Shown here: in pieces, positions 47,157 to 57,819 of the stretch
Layout of the letters: the number at the start of each line of letters is the position of its first letter
How positions within the stretch are numbered: the stretch's first letter is position 1
NCBI GenBank assembly: GCA_950295325.1
Contig: OX485804.1
Span: forward strand, 4,528,001 to 4,588,000
DNA from: Polytrichum commune
Lineage: Eukaryota > Streptophyta > Polytrichopsida > Polytrichales > Polytrichaceae
Reading direction: 5' to 3'
DNA: 60,000 nt
Program-made: the position numbers and the translations under genes
The notes under the pieces: generated by a model
The model's database searches: none
Told to the model about the DNA's origin: nothing
Seen by the model: only the letters and a program-made list of their open reading frames with translations

Positions 47157-47928
47157 CACGCTGTCTGCAACCTCAAGAACTATTACGGGCTCTCTTTTAT
47201 TGCGCTCGTGGTGCCTGATTTTTTTTTTTTAGATGCTGCGAGTCCGGAGTCCTGAGTGAAGAGTGTAGCTTGAGTTTGTGAGAGTACGTGAGCTCGATGA
47301 GCTTGTCTGCGGCAGTGTTCGGAGCAGCGATCTGCAAACTTTGGGAGTTCATTTCTGCATCAAATTTGTGTTTCTTGACTATGCATGTTGCTTTCTGCTT
47401 GAGTTGTTGTGAGCTGCCTCCTCAAGGAGTAGCCCGTGCCCAAGTGATGATCATTCTCTCAACTCTCCAAATCGTGGAGAGAGGCAGCGTAGCTAGAGTT
47501 TTCCCTTGAAATTTCGACACAGGTGTGGGTGATGGAGCAAGGATGCTGACCCAACTTTGAGAATCTGGCAGAGACTTATTGAACGGGCGTGTATATGCTG
47601 ATTCTCTCGTAGTACAGATGTTGTTCAGTCGAAACAACAAGGCTTCACACAACTTTGGGTTCGGAAGAAGTAGACAAACAAAGACATTGAAGACAAGATT
47701 GGGTTGGGTCAATTTTCTGGAACCCCATGAGGGAAGGGAAGTGTATGGTGGAAACGTCTGCAGATTTGGCTTCATGGCTCAATTCTTGGAGTTTGAGAGG
47801 CGTTCTGGGTTCACATTTTGAGACAGTTTGTGGTGATACTTCTTGTTGGTGTCTGCACAGCTCTTGAATTACTCCTTTGGTAAGATGACTTCACATTAGT
47901 GCAACCTCAATTTCATGAAGGTTGCAAG
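47157..47928 (+). other. Gene-like stretch, product not recognised
   Basis: Less AT-rich than its surroundings. A T run ending in TTTTAG then ATGCTGCGAG (about 47220-47240) resembles a splice acceptor. Frames include MSLSAAVFGAAICKLWEFIS from about 47297 and a later one, ending at 47821, with RSRQTKTLKTRLGWVNFLEP. No protein family was recognised and no exon-intron model could be completed. It could be a remnant, an exon of an unknown gene, or noncoding transcribed DNA. Confidence 0.3.
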
Positions 47929-48313
47929 CTATACTAAATATGATATTTAGTGTCATATGGTATTTAATGTCACTATGCTAACTTTTCGGATGACAATTCT
48001 TGTCAATAAGTTTACAAATATTGGCATGGATGATGGATGACTTCATCCATGGTCCAAAACCCTACCTTCCCTTGTTAGCAACTTGTGATGAAATATTGTC
48101 ATGGACGATTGAAATTTGGTTGAAAAACCACTTGATAAGTGATAGTAATTGCAACACAGTAAATCTATAATCCCCCCCAAAAGGTTTTTTTACAAGGAAT
48201 GACAAATAATATTGGGTTAACATTTTAGTGTTGGTGACAATATACCATGGTTTACAATTAGTATTGAGCAAGACAATTGGAATTGGTGACACTAAATATC
48301 ATGTTTAGTGTAG
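47929..48313. mobile_element. MITE of the CTACACTAA family
   Basis: The left end CTATACTAAATATGATATTT then AGTGTCA and the reverse complement of the right end (CTACACTAAACATGATATTT then AGTGTCA) form 27-bp TIRs with two mismatches. The core aligns inverted to 29768-30134. 385 bp, non-coding. These ends are better preserved than those of the other copies. Confidence 0.82.
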
Positions 48314-49348
48314 TTGATGAACCTTCCAACCAATGTTACCAGAGTATTTCACCAATTTCATGAACCTTCTAAATTAATTCATGATTCTTCTATAGTGACT
48401 TGACATGTGGTACACCTTCAATTTTATGATAAAGAACCTTTACCTCTAGCAACTTTGTGAATCTTCCAAACCAATTTCATAAATCCTTTCGCGCTTTGTG
48501 GCTTTTGTATTCTCAACTTCTTGCCTCCTTGAATCGCATTCTTTGCCTTTTCGTTGTTCATTGGTTCCTTTTAAATTTGTGTTTACCTAGAAGCCTCTAG
48601 CCTTGACATCAATTTATCTTTGGTATTTCATATAACACCTCAAACCTGGAAGCATGCAATGCAGGTTCTTCTATGGTCTTTGAATACTGTACATAGAAGC
48701 AAACAACACAAACCAATGTAGTTGGAGCATGCAATCTCATGGACTTGGGAGTGTAGTGTGGTTTTGCACTTGATTGTGGGCAAACGTGCTGGCCAAATGA
48801 GCAAAGCACATAGCGTGTTTGGATTGATTTGTCCAATTGTGAGGCATTTGCATGTTGGTGAGAGCCTCTAGGCATTTGTCTTCGTACTAGGTCTCACACT
48901 AGAATTTATTTGGAAACGATTCATACATGATGTATTGTTCTTTGTAAAATAAAGTTATGTAGTTCATGAAATTGATTTTGTTAGGTTGTGATTATGGACA
49001 TCAAATCATGAAATTGTTCACAACATGTAGGGAAAATGGTTGAAAGTGCAAGGTAAATTGGTTGTCTATATAGTGAATTTGGTTCATGATTCCAATAAAA
49101 TTGGTAGTAAAATCATGAATTTGAGTTTGCACTTGTGTGAATCATTTTACCAAAGAAGCATTTGTCAACAAATGGAGTTCTTCCTCAAATTTATACTGAT
49201 GTATACTTGTTTCTGCTTGCTGCCAACCTTATCTTTCGTTCTTAAATAAGTTATCCGTTGTTATATTCCACTCAGAAGCTTACAATATGATAGTACATAA
49301 TAGGTGTCTAAAACTCCAACTATAATGTTTATCCTTCTACACTATTTC
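48314..49348. other. Intergenic DNA, nothing recognised
   Basis: A CAATTTCATGAACCTTC-type word recurs loosely at 48320-48490. No genes or bounded elements supported. Confidence 0.45.
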
Positions 49349-49945
49349 TTAGGGCCGCTTCACACTATGGCCGTCCAAGTCGAGAGGCCGTGGGATTGAA
49401 TGGCCAAACTTTGTTGAGAGTCCGAAGAAATGGGTTGAAAATAGCCAATAAAATATAAGAATTGGAGCCTTCAGTCAGGCGTAGTGTGAAGCCTCCAAAG
49501 GCCAAGCCCTCAGTCCAAACATTTGGCCATGAACTCCCACGGTCTCTCAACTTGGACAGCCATAGTGTGAAGCCTCGAAAGGCCAAGCCCAAAGTCCAAA
49601 CCCATCCCATGAAGAAGGATCATCCCACTTTATTCCTTTCCCAAAACAACCCCTCCAATCTAATGGCCAAGAGCTTGTCAACTTTTTATTTATTTTTAAT
49701 GAAAATAAAATCGACGACATCTCGACCATAGTTTGAGTTTCCATTCATGTCTGACCCAAATTTCATTCGAGAGTTCATCACCTTGCTCAAAAAATACTGC
49801 CATGTAGGCAGTTTGAAAAGCGACAACCTTTAGACTTTGGCCTCTAGAGTGAAGGATCGAGAGGCCGAATTCTCGGTTTCTTGCAATCCAATTGGTGGAA
49901 ATCGGCGACCTCTCGACCTTCGGCCATAGTGTGAAGCGGCCCTTA
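49349..49945. mobile_element. PIF/Harbinger-like MITE (49352-49942) with TTA duplication
   Basis: TTA is at 49349-49351 and 49943-49945. GGGCCGCTTCACACTATGGC at the left and its exact complement at the right are the TIRs. Internally GTGTGAAGCCTC-AAAGGCCAAGCCC occurs twice (about 49486 and 49568). This 591-bp copy is the uninterrupted reference for the split element at 25360-27951. No transposase. Confidence 0.9.
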
Positions 49946-50860
49946 TACATACGTAAGAGATGATGTGTCATTTTATGGTCTTGCCTTTATTGGAACTATT
50001 TTTAGAAGGATCCCTTAAATTTATTCGAATCTGAATAACTGGGTAGGGCCTGAGTACATAACCTGTCCATGCTTGCACTTTATTACTTTAATGGAGTCCG
50101 TTACTGGTGCAGAGAGTATATCTTGGTTTTTGGTGGGCCACTTGAGAACTGGAATTCCTAACACGGCATGCCGACCCATGTGTGTTTGGGTCCCAGAAAT
50201 AATGCCCCAAATGCCCTTTCCACACTTTCATCATACGTATGCGTCCTCCGCAATCGTCATACATCGGTGAATGAAACATGCAAATCTATCATATTAGTAG
50301 ATGTGTAATTTTTCAATTGACTCACAACAATAACCCAAGATTCATATTCCTCTAGTGGCATGTATTTTATTGAGAGATGTATAGTTTACGTCTAATAGCC
50401 CACCCACACTTACTAGTGTGGGCCACCAGCGAATGGTTCCTACCATCACTAGTTACATGAATGGAGGGTAATTAAACGACTATAAGAGTTAGAAGGTTAT
50501 TGCTTGGAGGCACTAGAGTAGTCCACCCATCCAGCCAATCTTGTTGGTTGTAACTTCTCTTGGAGTAGCAATTGTCATCACATCCCGCAAACCCTAACTA
50601 GGAACTCACAAAGCCAAATAAAATGTGCAAATCCGTCGGGAGCCCTTCCAACATCTAACATGGCAGAGTACATCCAACTACCAAGGACATCCATGAGATG
50701 TCATTCAATAGTGCTCATCCATAGTGTGGGGCCCTAATATATATGAACTTGTTTGTAAATTTTGGTATATTAATATCACCTTTGTTATGATAAGTACATT
50801 TTTTTTTACTACAAACAATTGTTGGCTCTTCTCCCCTTTTCCATTCATGTTCTATAAACC
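49946..50860. other. Intergenic DNA, nothing recognised
   Basis: No supportable gene or bounded element. Confidence 0.45.
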
Positions 50861-51086
50861 CATATGCCAAAGGATTTTTCGGGCATAATCAATCAAGATC
50901 CTAGCATTCCCAAGTTAAACCAGTTACATGTTGACATCTTTCAGTTTTTATTTGTTAAATTGGTCTATATTCTATGATTTCCTCTATAATGATCTGTAAT
51001 TTTCTTGAACTTTGACCGGTTATTTTTCAATATCAACCAGTTCATTTGTAACTAGTAGCCAATCCTCTCCGTTCATTGCATATGCC
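50861..51086 (+). mobile_element. AACCGGTT-family hAT MITE (50869-51078) with perfect 8-bp target duplication
   Basis: CATATGCC is at 50861-50868 and 51079-51086. The body has GGGCATAATCAATCAAGATC at the left, then AAACCAGTTACATGTTGACA, GACCGGTTATTTTTCAA and CCAGTTCATTTGTAACTAG, and the end CTCTCCGTTCATTG. The leftmost CAGTG block is lost. This copy fixes the right end of the family and its 8-bp duplication. Confidence 0.88.
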
Positions 51087-51420
51087 CATCTACGTATAGA
51101 GTCGATTACTCAAATGAGTAGTCGACTCCCTAGTCAACTACTAATAGGAGTAATTAACTCTACGTGTAGTCGAATGAAGAAGGTCAAATGCTACTATGGA
51201 AGTCGACTAGGGACACAACTATTTGCATTTGCAGTTGAATAGAGAGTTAATGTGCAGTAGACTACTATTGTGATAATATACTGCCCCCAATTGTAGTCGA
51301 TTAACTTAAGGGGTCTAACTCTCTCAAAAAAAATTTGACCACTAACGGAGTTGTTGATTGCAAAGACGACTGCTAACATGGGCATCGACTTTGTGATGAT
51401 GTTGTAAAAAAAAAATTTGT
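51087..51420. repeat. Region with repeated TAGTCGA-type words
   Basis: TAGTCGACT, GTAGTCGAAT, AGTCGACTAG, GTAGTCGATT, GAGTCGATTA and similar words occur at least six times within about 300 bp on both strands, with inverted pairs such as GAGTAGTCGACTCC. No terminal repeats or family assignment. Confidence 0.45.
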
Positions 51421-51743
51421 TAAATCAAATTGTTACCATGGTAGCGTCCATTGGGCATCACGCCTAGACATGACGCAATATGACTCTATCATGTCATTCT
51501 GATGTGATGTGATGGCCAAAGATGCGTCACGTTCATTTGCACATCCTTGGCGAAGATAAACAATTTTAAGGAGAATGCCAAAAAATATTGTGAAAATGAA
51601 AATTGCTACAATTTTGAAGCGCTAAACTTAGGGTATCACATATTCAATTTAGGGGTTAGTTCATAACGGCTCATATGAATGTTGATGCTTGGCTACGATA
51701 ATTATCAAAACTCTTATGAGGGTAATCAATCACAAGCCGACAC

Positions 51744-51850
51744 TACATAAACCTTAGCTTAAAAATATAGATCTCATCCATGTCGACATTACAGGAGCTT
51801 AGTGAGTGGTTAAATGAACTTGATCGACTATGGATGCCTCAATCTTAATG
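51744..51850. repeat. Dispersed repeat, partner at 300-425
   Basis: Carries the block order described at 300-425 on the same strand. Confidence 0.6.
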
Positions 51851-52708
51851 AGGATTTACCATTTTACTTTTTTGGGTATTGGTACATGGTATGGATTTTT
51901 AAGCACAAATATGTTTTGATATCATTCGTGTCTACACACCTCACAATTACCTTCATACCTACATAAGATTGTCCTAGAGTCAACATTGTATTAAAAGGGG
52001 TAGATATTGACCCACACAATGACTTGGATATACAAAAACTCTTTCATCTTGCGAAACCCACCCAATATAAATTTATGACTGATACGACACTTTTGATAGA
52101 AGTCAGATAGGTTCTTTATACCATTATTGATATGTAGGTCATAACATGAGCTCACCTACATATATAACCGTCAGCTGACTATGAATACAACTTGAACTAT
52201 ATAAAAATGTGTAAAAATGGTGATGGACACTTTCAAGATCATGTACCCAGTTCATCAATTCAAGCCATCAAATAATTGTTGGCTGTAAATGGAGGGCCGT
52301 GCAATCATCAGAGTTGGATATGATTTACTACCAATCCCGAAAGAGAGAGAGAGAGTGCTTGGGATTTGGGACACGAAGTAGAGGCCAGAATGACACATTT
52401 TCACATGGTATCCATCTATAACTCCACGTCATTACGTACCCTTACCAACACTCTCTTGTGATGTTTTGTTCAATCCAAACTGGATCTCTAGCGCTAAGTT
52501 AAGCCTTATTACTGTCCTTAATTAGGGTTTTATGTATGTTCAAGGTCAGTTATAAAAGTGAGATCTTAAAGTTCACCCCATGAAATATTTATGAAGGAAA
52601 CTGATGACACAAACTTGAAGAATGTAAATCTAAGGGTGGAAACCTAGGTAGCTAGGTGGAGAGTGATGTGAGCCCTGGCACACCCCGTCCAGAGTGTCAG
52701 ACCCAACT
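51851..52708. other. Intergenic DNA, nothing recognised
   Basis: A short (GA)n run near 52341-52353. No genes supported. Confidence 0.45.
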
Positions 52709-53400
52709 CTTGAGTGCAGGGCTGATTTTTCACAAAGTTTTTGCCCGTCCACGTCCAAAAACCTTGAATTGAAAGGCCAAAAAAAATTGCAACCCGTCCT
52801 AAAACCGGTAATTTCTAAACCAACCTGTCCATGGAAAGGTTAAAGGAAAAACAACCCGTCCCAAAACCGGTTTGAAAATGAAAATACCCGTCCCGCAAGA
52901 GGTATAAATAAGTCTCTTACAATGTTGGTAAAAAAAATTTTAAAAACAATAAAACCGAAAGATATCGACATGTGACTGGTTGCACTTGGAAACAATAGGA
53001 TCTTGACAAATTATGTCTTCAGTGTTCGTCAGTTAACTGTCTTTTGCTATGGAGTCTCATCTTTCCAGTCCACCCCATTCTGAATTTTGTGGTTGATGAA
53101 TTAATGTATGCAGGTGAATCAAGCACTTCAAGATTGATATTTTGATTGGGTATTAGTGGTTTGATTGCATTATGCTTATATTCACATGTCATATATGACA
53201 TAATCTAACTGATATTTGTACCATTTTTTTTGAAAAGAATGATAAAAAAAAATATTATTTAAAAAACCCGTCCAAAGTGAATTTGACACATCCAAAAACT
53301 GGTTCATTTTCTAAAAACCCGTCCACTGAAAATGTGCTTTTTTATGAACATGTCCCTGAACATGTTAGGGACCTTGTGAAAAATCACCACTGCTTGAGTG
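52709..53400. mobile_element. Non-autonomous hAT (52717-53392) with perfect 8-bp duplication and CCCGTCC subterminal repeats
   Basis: CTTGAGTG is at 52709-52716 and 53393-53400. The left end CAGGGCTGATTTTTCACAAA and the reverse complement of the right end (CAGTGGTGATTTTTCACAAG) are TIRs of about 20 bp. CCCGTCC or close variants occur at about nine places, clustered within about 200 bp of each end, as expected of transposase-binding repeats. The middle holds an inverted partial copy of the AACCGGTT-family MITE. No coding sequence. Confidence 0.9.
52950..53040 (-). repeat. Partial AACCGGTT-family MITE inside the hAT element
   Basis: On the minus strand CAAGATCCTATTGTTTCCAA then GTGCAACCAGTCACATGTCG then ATATCTTTCGGTTTT aligns with the left half of the family. 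The right half is missing. Confidence 0.7.
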
Positions 53401-53708
53401 TGTTTCTTGCTTCTCCTTGAATGTGAAGGCCCACTAACCTAGTCGCATTTGTGACATATTACACAGGCATTGATTAAGCACTAGTCGCACCTGTCTAGAG
53501 TGCAACACTAACTTAGTTCAATCAAACCCTAGATTAGCACAGTGCATTCTGTTCAGGTGGGCGGGAGGGGACTCAAGGAGGAGTGCCGGAGCGAGCTGAG
53601 ATGGTGGCGAGGATATACACACAGCCCCACCAACAACCGGGACATGAGAGTTGTGGCCAACTTTGCTCATCTGCTCAGAAGCTACACTCGTCTACACAGG
53701 TTTGGCAC

Positions 53709-54502
53709 TACAGTCGCCTAATACGACACTCGCTTATATGACACCCTCGATATTACCACACATTTTTGCAATACCAAACTTCTTGGTCCAAACCTCCCTC
53801 TTTGATACGACCACGGCACTCGACCAATGCGGCATTGAGAATCTTCGTTTTGTCGTATTCAAAGAGGTAGTTAATGCTAACATTCCTTTCATCTATGTTG
53901 TGTACATCTAGAATACATCCATTTTCAATTGGGAACTACTTGGAGACTTCACTAATCAATAGGAACTAACTGTTAATTAGGGTTACTAATATAAAATGGA
54001 CATGGTTAGGGTTAGAGTGGCCTCCTACCTAGTATGTTGCCTTGTACATGGGTGATATAGTATCACCAATATCTTGATGCTAAACGTCATGCATCATTGT
54101 TGTCTAGTTTCATTAGAGAACTCTTTATATTTTGGTGCTAATGAAATTATTAGTTTTCAAAGATTAATAGGGAATTTAGATAAGAGGATAGTTGCTAACT
54201 TGGGTAGGCAACACCATAGATCTTTGAACTCCTATTTCAAGAGTTCTTGAGAGAATCTTTGTATTTGTTTGAAGTTATAAGTTGAAGTTATTTCATACCA
54301 TCTATATTGCTTAAACTCGTTGTATATATATATATATATATATATATACATTTAAAGCTCATGTTACTTATGTTTTCGTATTCCCTCAATAATACAGCAA
54401 CTTAACGCCGTTTCTCATATTAATGAGAAGACGACACCTCGATAATATGACGACTTTTTGTGTGTTTTCCCCAACGTGTCGTACTAAAGAGGGAGAACAG
54501 TA
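53709..54502. mobile_element. pogo/Tigger-like non-autonomous element (53711-54500) with TA duplication
   Basis: TA flanks both ends (53709-53710, 54501-54502). The left end starts CAGTCGCCTAATACGACACT. The right end, reverse-complemented, reads CTGTTCTCCCTCTTTAGTAC then GACAC, so AATACGACAC-like blocks are shared in inverted order. Related CTCGATA-TAT-ACGAC motifs lie near both ends. CAGT-type termini with CCTC-TTAATACGA and TA targets resemble pogo/Tigger elements. A (TA)n run is at about 54315-54349. The 86-codon frame at 53651-53911 crosses the boundary and is spurious. Confidence 0.55.
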
Positions 54503-54681
54503 CTAGCTCTTTCTAGGACCATATCTGATCTGCTGCAGCATGCCCAAGCGCAGGGGTGGGTAGAGCCAGCTGCTAAGTGCAAGCTCTCAACCAGCTCCAG
54601 CTCAACCAGACAGTGGCCACCAAGTCCCTGCCTTACTCCTCAATGGCCAACTTCAACTGCGAATCCAGGGCACCCTGACAG

Positions 54682-54913
54682 CAGTGAGCGGGGAGATTTT
54701 TGGGCATAATCAGTTGAGATCCTACTGTTTGCAAGTCCAACCGGTTGCATGTTGACATCCTCCAGTTTTTCCTTCATTAAATTGGGGTACAGTATATTCT
54801 ATAAATTCCTTTAAAACACTCCGTAATTTTCCTGCAATCTTGAACTTCAACCGGTTATTTCTCAAACTCAACCGGTTCATCTATAACTAACTGCCGGTTC
54901 TCCCCGATCATTG
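54682..54913 (+). mobile_element. AACCGGTT-family hAT MITE inserted in the L1
   Basis: The best-preserved termini of the family: CAGTGAGCGGGGAGATTTTT at the left, and CAATGATCGGGGAGAACCGG from the right strand, so the first 15 bp match at 13 positions. The internal blocks TCCAACCGGTTGCATGTTGA, AACCGGTTATTTCTCAAACT and AACCGGTTCATC are present. The flanking octamers CCTGACAG and CATGGGAT are not clearly duplicated. Confidence 0.82.
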
Positions 54914-55139
54914 CATGGGATGCCTCCTGCAGGGGATGCTCACATGGAGGACACAACAAGGGAGGGAAGTTGGTGTGGAAGTTCAAAACTCCGCATGAAC
55001 CCCTTCAAAGAAAAGAAATTGGTGAGAGCCTCCCTAATAAAGTACATTATAGATGCGCAAGTGGCTATCTTCTAAGACCTGGGCCTATTGTAAGATTCTT
55101 GGTCGAAGCGTGTTTGAAGCTAAAAATATAGTTCAAATC

Positions 55140-55560
55140 CAATTATTTGTTAATTGCAAATTTCATTTGGTTTAAGCTTAAGCTCGGATTTTGGAAACAT
55201 GGGTTGAAAGCCTTGAACTTTGAATTAAAGCAAGGTAATGTCAATTTTAATCATAAAGTTGGTCACATGTTTTTCTATCTCAAGTGCAATTCACCAGTCA
55301 CAACCAAACATGTGTTGATGCAAACTCCTTTCCATAGTGATTTTGGCACTTGTGCCTTTCATCCCTGGGTACCTGAATTTGATGGTGATTATCCCTTTGG
55401 CCTTCAACTTCCCACATGGATAAGTATAAAACGCTTTCCGCCATTTACAACTCGTCCATGTGGTAGTAACTGAAGTGGGTGAAGTTTTGGGTTGTGATAT
55501 GGCCAATGCTTCTCTTAGACACCCTAGATTTGTATATCTGTGAATGTTAAGCAAGGATGA
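55140..55560 (+). pseudogene. L1 ORF1, DUF4283-like region
   Basis: The open frame at about 55147-55473 includes HPWVPEFDGDYPFGLQLPTW then ISIKRFPPF. In another frame it continues as VGEVLGCDMANASLRHPRF. This order (aromatic PDFD-like, LPTWI.. L.. LPP, then GxxLGxxMxxDxxTxxxxRxxFAR) is that of DUF4283 domains in plant L1 ORF1 proteins. One frameshift near 55470 separates the two parts, and stops follow. Confidence 0.65.
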
Positions 55561-56166
55561 ATTACCTTAACACCTGGGGTTTACTCCAAAACCATTATAG
55601 ACTATGATTCTCTCCCGATCAGGTGCCGCTTTGATTTGTCAACATAGCACCTGATATGGCGATGTAGAAAGATTCCAACGAAGAGGTATGGTTCAGGCGG
55701 TACTGCCCGGCCACAACCTGGCTCTGGCCTTGGTCACTACACTCTTCGAGAGGCCAGTCACAAGCACTCCAGAGCTCCAAATTCTAGACAGGGGGCACCT
55801 ACGGCCACAAGTCCAGCTAATTTACCTAGACATGAGATCCCTGAGAACAGAACCCCTAGCTCGTCCACCTCCTAAAATATTGCTCCGGGTGTGGAACAAT
55901 TGTTTGTGAATTCTGAGTCTCGGATCGCGAACGTAGTCCGGCCACTTCTTTGCAGGAAGAAGGCTTCACCCTAGTTACCAACAGGAGGTCTAAATGCAAG
56001 GCCAAAGTGGAGATGTGACCACTCATGAAGGTGCAAGTCCTTTATTCTCAAGTACAGGTACAGCGGAGTTGAGGAGAAGGATTCTGCTGTGATTCTCCAC
56101 GCGGGTAAGAAGGTAATTGACTCTGGAAGCCCAACACAACTACCTTAGGTGTGGGGCCAGAAAGTA
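55561..56166 (+). pseudogene. L1 ORF1, C-terminal linker part
   Basis: A GC-richer stretch with broken frames, including EEGFTLVTNRRSKCKAK near 55950, a low-complexity basic segment as often found between DUF4283 and the end of ORF1. Interrupted at 56167 by a hAT MITE. Confidence 0.5.
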
Positions 56167-56385
56167 CAGTCCAGAAATTTGGGCATAATCAGTTGAGAAC
56201 CTAGTGTTTGCAAGTCCAACCGATTACATGTTGACATATTTGGTTTTTCTATATTAATTTGAGGTATGTTCCATAAATTCCTCTAAAGTGATCAGTAATT
56301 CTCCCGAAGTCTTGAACTTCAACCGGTTATTTCTCAAACTCAACCAGTTCGTCTGTAACTAACTGTCGGTTCTCCCCGATCATTG
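56167..56385 (+). mobile_element. AACCGGTT-family hAT MITE inserted in L1 ORF1
   Basis: Starts CAGTCCAGAAATTTGGGCAT and ends CTCCCCGATCATTG. Contains CAAGTCCAACCGATTACATG, ATAAATTCCTCTAAAGTGAT and AACCGGTTATTTCTCAAACT. Very similar to the copy at 54682-54913, 1.3 kb away in the same orientation. Confidence 0.82.
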
Positions 56386-57235
56386 CAGAGGACTCTGTTG
56401 TTAATTAAAACTAATGAACTCGCAAATTTGAGTGCCCTAGAAGTGGTTGTAAACTCCTCCCTGGAGGGCTGGAACATGTCACTAATCAGGAGATAGGGCC
56501 CACGAACATGAAGTGGTCACCAAGAAAAATTTCCAATACAAAGAGGCGTGCAAGCGAGGAGGAGGGTGACTTGCATTCTGTCATTGACAGGTGTCCACTC
56601 TCTCTTGTGATCATCCCCTTTAAAGAGATTGGGCACTTGCTTGCTATTTCGCCAGAAACGGATCCTACAGACCACTAAGAGGACAACTTGATCGTGGATT
56701 GTGTGCTTGAAACACAAAACATGGACCGGTCCCTAAGCCAAGCATGCGATGTAATTGACATCATGGCCAATATGTCTGGAGGTAAGGAAGATTACCTATC
56801 GCACACCGAGTGAATTGCTCGCAATGGAGAGTTGGGTGGCTTCCAAATTCAAGCACATCGACATGGTAGAGGAAGGCGAGCTCGAGGTCTTTGTTGATGG
56901 ATTGAATTACATGTCGGGAGCAACCTCCCCAATTCCTTTATTCCTTTCGAGACCATGGATGACAGAGTTCTCACACTCCTTCCTACGAATGCATCGCGAC
57001 CTCCCAGGCAAAGCAATGGTAGCGTGTGATCATTCTTGTTGGCAGGTGGAATCTGTCACAAGACAAGCAAGGTCACTAGCGTTCATGGGATGAAGTCCTC
57101 TATACAAAGGAGGACTCAACAAGATCATGAGATGGCGCCTAGCTTTGATTTGTGGAGAAATTTTAGCAAGTCCTCATCCGAAGATATGAGCAAACAAGGC
57201 TCGGGTAATGTCCTTCTATCTTCCACATCCTCTCA
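56386..57235 (+). pseudogene. L1 ORF1 distal part
   Basis: Broken frames, including SPRKISNTKRRASEEEGD near 56520-56570 and PSELLAMESWVASKFKHIDM near 56800-56860. The final frame runs to a stop just before the ORF2 start at 57236. No precise domain assignment beyond ORF1 by position. Confidence 0.45.
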
Positions 57236-57549
57236 ATGAAATTGCACTTCCTATCCATTAATGTACGGGGCATCAACAATGACCAAAAATAGGGGTTACG
57301 AGAGATTACCTTAATAGTCTTTCTCCGAAGGTTGACGTCCTTTGTTTGCAGGAACATAAATTAAGAGGTGACAATGTAGTTAGAAACAATAGGATGTTGT
57401 AAAGAAGGGATAACTTTTGGTCTCTTAAAGCTAGTCCAAGCAATGAGGTTGAAGATATAAGAATAGGGGTTGGGAGAGGTGGTATTGCCATGTGTTCCCA
57501 TTGTGGATTGCAACATGTAATTCAAGATCAAGGTTTTCTACCCGGAAAT
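57236..57549 (+). pseudogene. L1 ORF2 start: AP-like endonuclease, truncated
   Basis: ORF2 begins MKLHFLSINVRGINNDQK, matching the LSWNVRGLN start of plant L1 endonucleases, then a stop. After a frameshift, SLSPKVDVLCLQEHKLRGDN corresponds to the conserved LQE metal-binding motif. The frame is cut at 57550 by the Copia LTR. Confidence 0.8.
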
Positions 57550-57819
57550 TATTGGAATCAATAAGAGATAAAATTGCACAAACATAGATTCCTATACAAA
57601 AACATGTGAACAATGTTTGGAGTAAGATGGTCTCATGCTCTCCTTGCTTTTTCTTTTATTGTTTTCTTTTTTCTTTTCATTGGTTCACACAAACAATATG
57701 GGATAACTCTTATCCCTCTTCAGACTAGCGTGGTAGCCTTATTCTAACCTTATTCTTTCTCATGCCTCTTCCATTATATTTCTATTGACTACGAGCAATC
57801 TAATGCTCTAGCCTCTATA
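57550..57819 (-). mobile_element. 3' LTR of a Copia element
   Basis: The 270-bp LTR lies downstream (lower coordinates) of minus-strand Copia coding sequence and next to a purine tract (AAAGTGGGAG on the minus strand at 57820-57829). It aligns with the solo LTR at 14181-14439. The target site next to it would be GAAAT (57545-57549); its partner is outside the window. Confidence 0.8.

Larger units (their letters stand above)
53520..57549 (+). mobile_element. L1-type LINE, 5' portion, with three insertions and truncated by Copia
   Basis: Host-element segments at about 53520-53710, 54503-54681, 54914-56166 and 56386-57549 read as one decayed plant L1: 5' leader, ORF1 with DUF4283-like sequence, then the start of ORF2. 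They are separated by a pogo-like element and two hAT MITEs and end exactly where a Copia LTR begins at 57550. The remainder would lie beyond the Copia element, outside the window. Confidence 0.7.

Noticed and set aside
54003-54018. TTAGGG-like words suggesting telomeric repeat
   Set aside because: Only two adjacent imperfect units; not an array.
53706-54500. CACTA-type transposon starting at CACTACAG
   Set aside because: No TAGTG at the other end and no 3-bp duplication; TA flanks and CAGT-type ends fit pogo better.
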